DNA from: Emticicia aquatica
Lineage (GTDB): Bacteria; Bacteroidota; Bacteroidia; Cytophagales; Spirosomataceae
Assembly (NCBI RefSeq): GCF_923079645.1
Contig: NZ_CAKLPY010000002.1
Coordinates: forward strand, 1,426,001-1,490,000
Length of the DNA: 64,000 bases
Direction: 5' to 3'
Positions within the stretch are counted from its first letter, which is position 1. Each line of letters opens with the position of its first letter. Position numbers and translations under genes: made by a program. Positions 59,654 through 64,000 of the stretch are shown one piece after another. The notes below the pieces were generated by a model. It ran no database searches. It saw nothing but the letters and a program-made list of their open reading frames with translations, and was not told the DNA's origin.

Positions 59654-60994
59654 TCAATCTATTTTCCATTCACCGTTTGAGTAAAAATCTAAGATTTTTT
59701 TCTGTAATAAAAACTCATACTTAGCTTGTACGAGATTGGATTTTGCTCGGTCAAAATTGGTTTTTGCAAGTATATATTCTAAATAATTGACCGTTCCAGC
59801 ATTGATTCGGCTTTCAACTGCTTTGATATTTTGGTCTAAAATAGCTACCTGATTGGTTGCTACTTTGTAGCGGTCGGATGCAGCCGAAAGTAATTGAAAT
59901 GTTTGCTCAATTGATTGACGCAGTTGGAGTTTAACCATATTAAACTGATTTTGACTTAATTGTTGCTGAACTTTAACTGCCGAAATGCGAGGTGAATTTT
60001 GTAATCTTCCCAAAATTGGAATACTAATATCGAGGCTTAATGAACCACTTCGTGTGCCGTTGATTTGCTTGAAATAGTTTTCTGATTTGTTAGAAGACGA
60101 GTAAAAAGTTCCATAATTACTCGAAAGCGTGATTTGTGGTAATGTGTTTGCTTGTGTTGCTTTGAGTTGGCTATCGAAGCTTTTTAGGCGTAATTCGCCC
60201 GCTTTTATTTCGGGGAAATTATTGGATGCTTGCTCGAAAATCCCATCAATTGATTGATTATCAATGTTATATAATAAAACGTCTTCTTTTAAAGACTCAA
60301 AAATAAAACTATTATTGTTTGACTGATTCATGAGTTGGAATAATGCAAGTTTGGCAACTTTATGAGCGTTTTGAGACGTAACGAGCGAAAATTCATCATT
60401 AACCAATTGAGATTTTATTTGAAACAATTCGGACTGTCCGACAACGCCTGCCTCAACTTGTTTATTGATTCGTTCAACTTGAGATTTTGAGGTTTCAACT
60501 TGTTGTTTACTCACTTCCAATAATTCTTGCGAAGCCAAAACTTGCAAATATGCCTGCAAAACGCCAATAATTGTGCGGTTTTTGACGGCTTCGATATTTT
60601 TTGCACCAGCATCACGTAAAAATTCATTTTGACGAACTTGGTTTTTTATCTGAAAACCATTGAAAAGTGTCATTGTTGCTTGTAAACCGAAATAATTAGT
60701 TGTATAAACCTCTTCAATGAATGCGTTTGTAAATCGGTCAATGCTTCGACCCACGCGAATATCTTGCCCTGTTCCAAAACCGATGCGTGGATAAATAAGT
60801 GATTTGGCTCTCGACAACTCTACATTGGCACTTTCGCCCAAAATCTGACTTTCTCGATAAGTTAAATTATTTTTGATGGCAATATCAACACACTCCTTTA
60901 AAGATAATTTTTGACCAAAACAAAGGCCTCCCACATGTCGATTTGGAAATAATAAGACACTTAAAAGAGCAATTTTTAAAAATGTAAATTTCAT
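59654..60994 (-). CDS. TolC-family outer-membrane efflux protein
   Basis: 446 residues. A signal peptide at the N-terminus (FLKIALLSVLLFPNR) precedes the paired OEP repeats. Coiled-coil helices (QRQ/QVETSKSQVERINKQVEA; NQVAILDQNIKAVESRINAG) and the strands that form the trimeric barrel are recognisable (QATMTLFNGFQIKNQV, GSLSLDISIPILG). It is the exit duct of a tripartite pump or secretion system. 50 bp after the ABC ATPase in the same direction, so probably one operon; adaptor and permease are not in the visible part. Confidence 0.9.
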   Translation of the reverse strand: MKFTFLKIALLSVLLFPNRHVGGLCFGQKLSLKECVDIAIKNNLTYRESQILGESANVELSRAKSLIYPRIGFGTGQDIRVGRSIDRFTNAFIEEVYTTNYFGLQATMTLFNGFQIKNQVRQNEFLRDAGAKNIEAVKNRTIIGVLQAYLQVLASQELLEVSKQQVETSKSQVERINKQVEAGVVGQSELFQIKSQLVNDEFSLVTSQNAHKVAKLALFQLMNQSNNNSFIFESLKEDVLLYNIDNQSIDGIFEQASNNFPEIKAGELRLKSFDSQLKATQANTLPQITLSSNYGTFYSSSNKSENYFKQINGTRSGSLSLDISIPILGRLQNSPRISAVKVQQQLSQNQFNMVKLQLRQSIEQTFQLLSAASDRYKVATNQVAILDQNIKAVESRINAGTVNYLEYILAKTNFDRAKSNLVQAKYEFLLQKKILDFYSNGEWKID

Positions 60995-61044
60995 GATTAT
61001 GCAATTGAAAATAATAAAGTTTTAGTCAAAATTCCTCTTGATGC

Positions 61045-61713
61045 TTAGGCATTTTCTACCCAACCGTCTTTTAATCTAATAATTCGATTTCCGTATTCGG
61101 CATTGGCTTCTGAGTGTGTTACTTGAACGATTGTTACGCCATCTTTCTGATTCAATTCTTTGAATAATTCCATGATTTGTTGTGCATGTTCGGAATGAAG
61201 ATTACCTGTTGGTTCATCTGCAAAAATTATTTTTGGTTCTGCAACAATGGCTCTGGCGATACCTACTAATTGTTGCTGACCACCCGAAAGTTGAGATGGA
61301 AAAAGGTCTTTTTTGGCTACAATATTAAATCGGTCAAGCACGTCGGCTACTCGACTTTTACGCTCTGACGACGACTGTCCTTTGTATAAAAGGGGTGTTT
61401 CGATATTTTCATAAACCGTTAATTCATCAATCAAATGATAAGCTTGGAAAACAAAACCAATGCTCGTTCGGTGCAGTTCGGTGCGTTTCTTTTCGGAAAG
61501 TTTCAATACGGGAGTTTCCCCCAAAACATATTCTCCTTCAGATGCTTCTTCGAGTAAACCTAAAATATGGAGAAGTGTTGATTTTCCCGAACCCGATGGC
61601 CCCATAATCGACACAAATTCTCGCTCTTTTATTTCGAGGTTAATGTTTCGTAACACATAAGTTTTGCCGAAACCTGCGGGGTAATATTTAGAAACGTTTT
61701 TTAGCTGAATCAT
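61045..61713 (-). CDS. LolD/MacB-type ABC transporter ATPase
   Basis: 222 residues. Walker A GPSGSGKSTLL at about 39-49, Q-loop FVFQAYHLI, signature LSGGQQQLVGIARAI (the usual QQQR has become QQQL), Walker B IIFADEPTGNLHS, and the H-loop in VTHSEANA. It belongs to the group that powers MacB permeases or lipoprotein release (LolCE). No FtsX-fold permease is adjacent; it sits between DUF5916 upstream (22-bp gap) and TolC downstream, implying one transcript. Confidence 0.93.
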   Translation of the reverse strand: MIQLKNVSKYYPAGFGKTYVLRNINLEIKEREFVSIMGPSGSGKSTLLHILGLLEEASEGEYVLGETPVLKLSEKKRTELHRTSIGFVFQAYHLIDELTVYENIETPLLYKGQSSSERKSRVADVLDRFNIVAKKDLFPSQLSGGQQQLVGIARAIVAEPKIIFADEPTGNLHSEHAQQIMELFKELNQKDGVTIVQVTHSEANAEYGNRIIRLKDGWVENA

Positions 61714-61735
61714 TGGTTTTGTTTTCTTAAACGAT

Positions 61736-64000
61736 TTACACTTTCCTTTTTAGTTGTAAATAATCTAAAAAGTAGATGATTTTGAGCGATAAATTATTGT
61801 TTTGGTCACTTTGAATGGTATTCTGAAAATTATCAAGATAACGTGTATTCGCAATGTCAGAATTGGTAAAGCCTGCATTTTTCCAAACAGCATTCAAGAA
61901 ACTTCCTGGGGCAAATTGCCAAGTATAAACCATGTCAATATTAAAATAATTGACGTTTCGGTTGTGTTTATCGGTTATCCCTGTTTTTGCATCAAGCGAA
62001 CCATTTTCATTCAACGTATAAAATTCTTTGTTATCAACCACACTCACATAATGTCTGGCTCTGAAAGTTAAGCCCATTTTATTGGTAAAATTATATTTCA
62101 GGTTTAATACATTATCAACGGTATTTACTTTTCTGATGGCAAATAAAATGCTGTTATCGTCGAGTGTGGCGGTGTAGCCTAAACCTCTTGGGCGTGGCTG
62201 AAAACCAATTTGATGCCCAATCGAAAACTTACTACTAAAACGGTAGTTTTGCCCTAAAAATAAGTCTATACCTGAAATTTTATAGAAATTCAAGAAAACT
62301 CGCTCGACTGCTTCAGCATTAATTGAATATTTTTTTGCTGAATTTGACTCAATCCAACCACCCAAAGCAATGCTATTACCTCGCTTGAAAACATAACCTT
62401 CATTGCGAGGTTCGTAAAAATCATTTTGGGCTGGGCGATAGTTACCAAAAAGTCCAAACCAAATCAGTTTTTTTGTTTGAGCGTTGATATTTACTTGCAA
62501 ATTTGACTGTTGATATTTGCTTTTTATATTACCAATTGGCGAGAATAAATTACTCAAGCTTCCATTCAAATTAAGGAAAAGGCGGTTGTACCAACCTTTG
62601 GGTTCGGTGTATCTGTAACCAACATAAAAGCTATGATTGATAAAGTTGTTATTGGTAAAATAGCCTAAATCATTGCTATTAAATTTGGTGTCAGTCAATG
62701 CTTGTGAAACATTAAAGTTAAACCTTCCGCTGGTTTTACCGAAACTAAGGGTATGGCTGTATCCCAAAGCGTTTTCACTGTCAGATGTTTTATATTTTAG
62801 GCGACTAACTGATGCACTTCCTGATAAATTATAGGTATTTTTCTTGTCAAAAAAACTAAATAACCCAGCACTTACATTGGCATTATAATCATTACTTCCT
62901 CTAGTTACGTTTGTGTTTACAAAACTTATACTTGAGTTATGTTTGAATGTTTGGTCAAGCACAATTAAGTTGTAATTGGTGGTCGGATTTGTCTCAAATT
63001 TACGTATTTCGCCTGTTTCGATATTTTCTATGGTAGCAAATTGTGCTTGAGTTACGGCATTTAAAATGCCAATTCCAAGTCCGTTTTTAGTTCTCCCAGA
63101 TATTTTTGACGCATTGATTAATTTTGCTTCCGATGGATTTTTTATCATTTTTTCATTAGATTTTACATCGTCGTAAGCGTCATATAAATGAATGGGTGTT
63201 CCGCCGATTCGGCGTGAATAAAATAAGTTTCCCTTATTGAAAAGCTCTGTGCCTTCGGTAAAAAAAGAACGATATTCATTAAATTTAACTTCAAATGGCG
63301 TAAGATTCAAGACTTTATTATCGCTTTGAACTTGCCCAAAATCAGGAATCAAAGTAGCATCCAAAGTGAAAGCTTGATTTAAGCCAAGTTTTAGGTCAAG
63401 ACCACCTGAAATCTGATTTGTCCAATTTTTTTGGTCCGTTAAATTGGTCGGAAAATGATTTCCATAAACCGAAAAATACGGAAAAAGTTGTAGGCGTAGC
63501 GGAGGCTTAATATTGGTAATGCCTGTCCACTGACCTTCTTGGGTCAAAAATCCATTGATATTTGGATTAATGGCATTCCAAGTATATTGTTGTTCCGTTT
63601 TTCGACGCCGACGAGTAATATTCATTCCCCAATTTTGTACTTTATCTTTACTAAATCGAATGGCTGAATAAGGTAAAAACATTTCAAAGCTCCAGCCTTT
63701 ATCATGAATCACGACCGCACTTTTCCAAACGGCATTCCAACTAAAATCTTCGCCACCATTATTACTGTTTTGATTGGAAGTCATTTTTGCATCCCATTGC
63801 TCTCCAAGCGGAGTCAAGAAATATTCAAAACCGTTTAATTTATCGTTGTAAGTATCGAAAATCAATCCAATATAATCATTCGTTCCGAAACCGTCTCGAC
63901 CGACTAATTCTTTGGCAATGCTATCAATGTTTCGCTCAAAGCACGTTCCGCCAAAATAAATTCCTGCATCATCATACATCAAAAATGTTTCTGTATGATT
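61736..64000 (-). CDS. DUF5916 / CBM9-like outer-membrane protein (cut by window edge)
   Basis: 754 residues are visible; the frame stays open to base 64000, so the N-terminus is missing and the methionine at 63979 is internal. The visible part starts within the CBM9-like sugar-binding domain (DDAGIYFGGTCFERN, NDYIGLIFDTYNDKLNGFEY). DUF5916 follows with many beta strands ending in aromatic residues (YFSVYGNHFP, RFNFNVSQALTD, YFLDYLQLKRKV), consistent with a large outer-membrane barrel. Function unknown; earlier suggestions for the family include polysaccharide-related roles. First visible gene of the ABC-TolC run. Confidence 0.8.
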   Translation of the reverse strand, partial: NHTETFLMYDDAGIYFGGTCFERNIDSIAKELVGRDGFGTNDYIGLIFDTYNDKLNGFEYFLTPLGEQWDAKMTSNQNSNNGGEDFSWNAVWKSAVVIHDKGWSFEMFLPYSAIRFSKDKVQNWGMNITRRRRKTEQQYTWNAINPNINGFLTQEGQWTGITNIKPPLRLQLFPYFSVYGNHFPTNLTDQKNWTNQISGGLDLKLGLNQAFTLDATLIPDFGQVQSDNKVLNLTPFEVKFNEYRSFFTEGTELFNKGNLFYSRRIGGTPIHLYDAYDDVKSNEKMIKNPSEAKLINASKISGRTKNGLGIGILNAVTQAQFATIENIETGEIRKFETNPTTNYNLIVLDQTFKHNSSISFVNTNVTRGSNDYNANVSAGLFSFFDKKNTYNLSGSASVSRLKYKTSDSENALGYSHTLSFGKTSGRFNFNVSQALTDTKFNSNDLGYFTNNNFINHSFYVGYRYTEPKGWYNRLFLNLNGSLSNLFSPIGNIKSKYQQSNLQVNINAQTKKLIWFGLFGNYRPAQNDFYEPRNEGYVFKRGNSIALGGWIESNSAKKYSINAEAVERVFLNFYKISGIDLFLGQNYRFSSKFSIGHQIGFQPRPRGLGYTATLDDNSILFAIRKVNTVDNVLNLKYNFTNKMGLTFRARHYVSVVDNKEFYTLNENGSLDAKTGITDKHNRNVNYFNIDMVYTWQFAPGSFLNAVWKNAGFTNSDIANTRYLDNFQNTIQSDQNNNLSLKIIYFLDYLQLKRKV

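Noticed and set aside
1..64000. tRNA, rRNA, CRISPR, prophage, toxin-antitoxin or phage-defence islands
   Set aside because: Looked for on both strands; none of their typical signals was seen. The only mobile-type gene is the RAYT.

Overview
The window is a stretch of an AT-rich Bacteroidota chromosome, most likely from the Cytophagales. Three things support this. The window carries the type IX secretion genes porU and porV. It has families largely confined to the phylum (DUF2911, DUF4301, DUF6702, DUF5916, short alpha-glucan phosphorylase). At least fifteen genes are preceded by the Bacteroidota -7 box TAnnTTTG. The genus cannot be fixed from the sequence alone. No rRNA, tRNA, CRISPR array, prophage or complete insertion sequence was seen. 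The one mobile-type element is a REP-associated tyrosine transposase (RAYT) with matching palindromes.

Layout. 1-7.3 kb: the end of an S41 protease, then (minus strand) mazG, ruvX, a SprT-like protease, porU and porV. 7.4-12.8 kb: two thioredoxin-fold proteins, purU, an OmpA/PD40 envelope protein, a heptose-7-phosphate kinase and a 36-residue membrane peptide. 13-20.2 kb: rsgA, an ECF-type sigma factor with a small zinc-binding anti-sigma candidate, gmk, nadD, an RmlD-like reductase, a secreted cyclophilin, idi and a TlpA lipoprotein. 20.3-31.1 kb: a short piece of the division cluster (rsmH, ftsL-like, ftsI), a GT-C membrane protein, a YpdA-like reductase, rseP with a DUF6702 gene, a MarR regulator and two small secreted proteins. 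31.1-42.6 kb: a CtpA-type protease, a Tat-exported oxidoreductase, DUF2911, an unknown secreted protein, ahcY, an FkbM-like protein, a large TolB/amidohydrolase fusion and an OmpH/Skp chaperone.

42.7-47.5 kb is a leucine operon read as leuC, leuD, a LeuA/CimA-type synthase and leuB, with an unusual repeat-like spacer in each gap. Directly upstream lie the RAYT and two REP palindromes. The rest (48.3-64 kb) holds an AraC regulator, a phosphorylase, proA, DUF4301, an APH-fold kinase, a TPR protein, an NAD-dependent epimerase, guaB, and a TolC / ABC ATPase / DUF5916 set running off the right edge.

Most of the window is housekeeping metabolism and envelope biogenesis. PorU and PorV mature and attach T9SS cargo. 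RseP, the S41 proteases, OmpH and the TlpA proteins serve envelope quality control. The features most worth a second look are the RAYT/REP set (one palindrome is translated inside the transposase itself), the degenerate spacers of the leu operon, a phosphorylase lacking the expected PLP lysine, and several hairpins placed where they could control expression.
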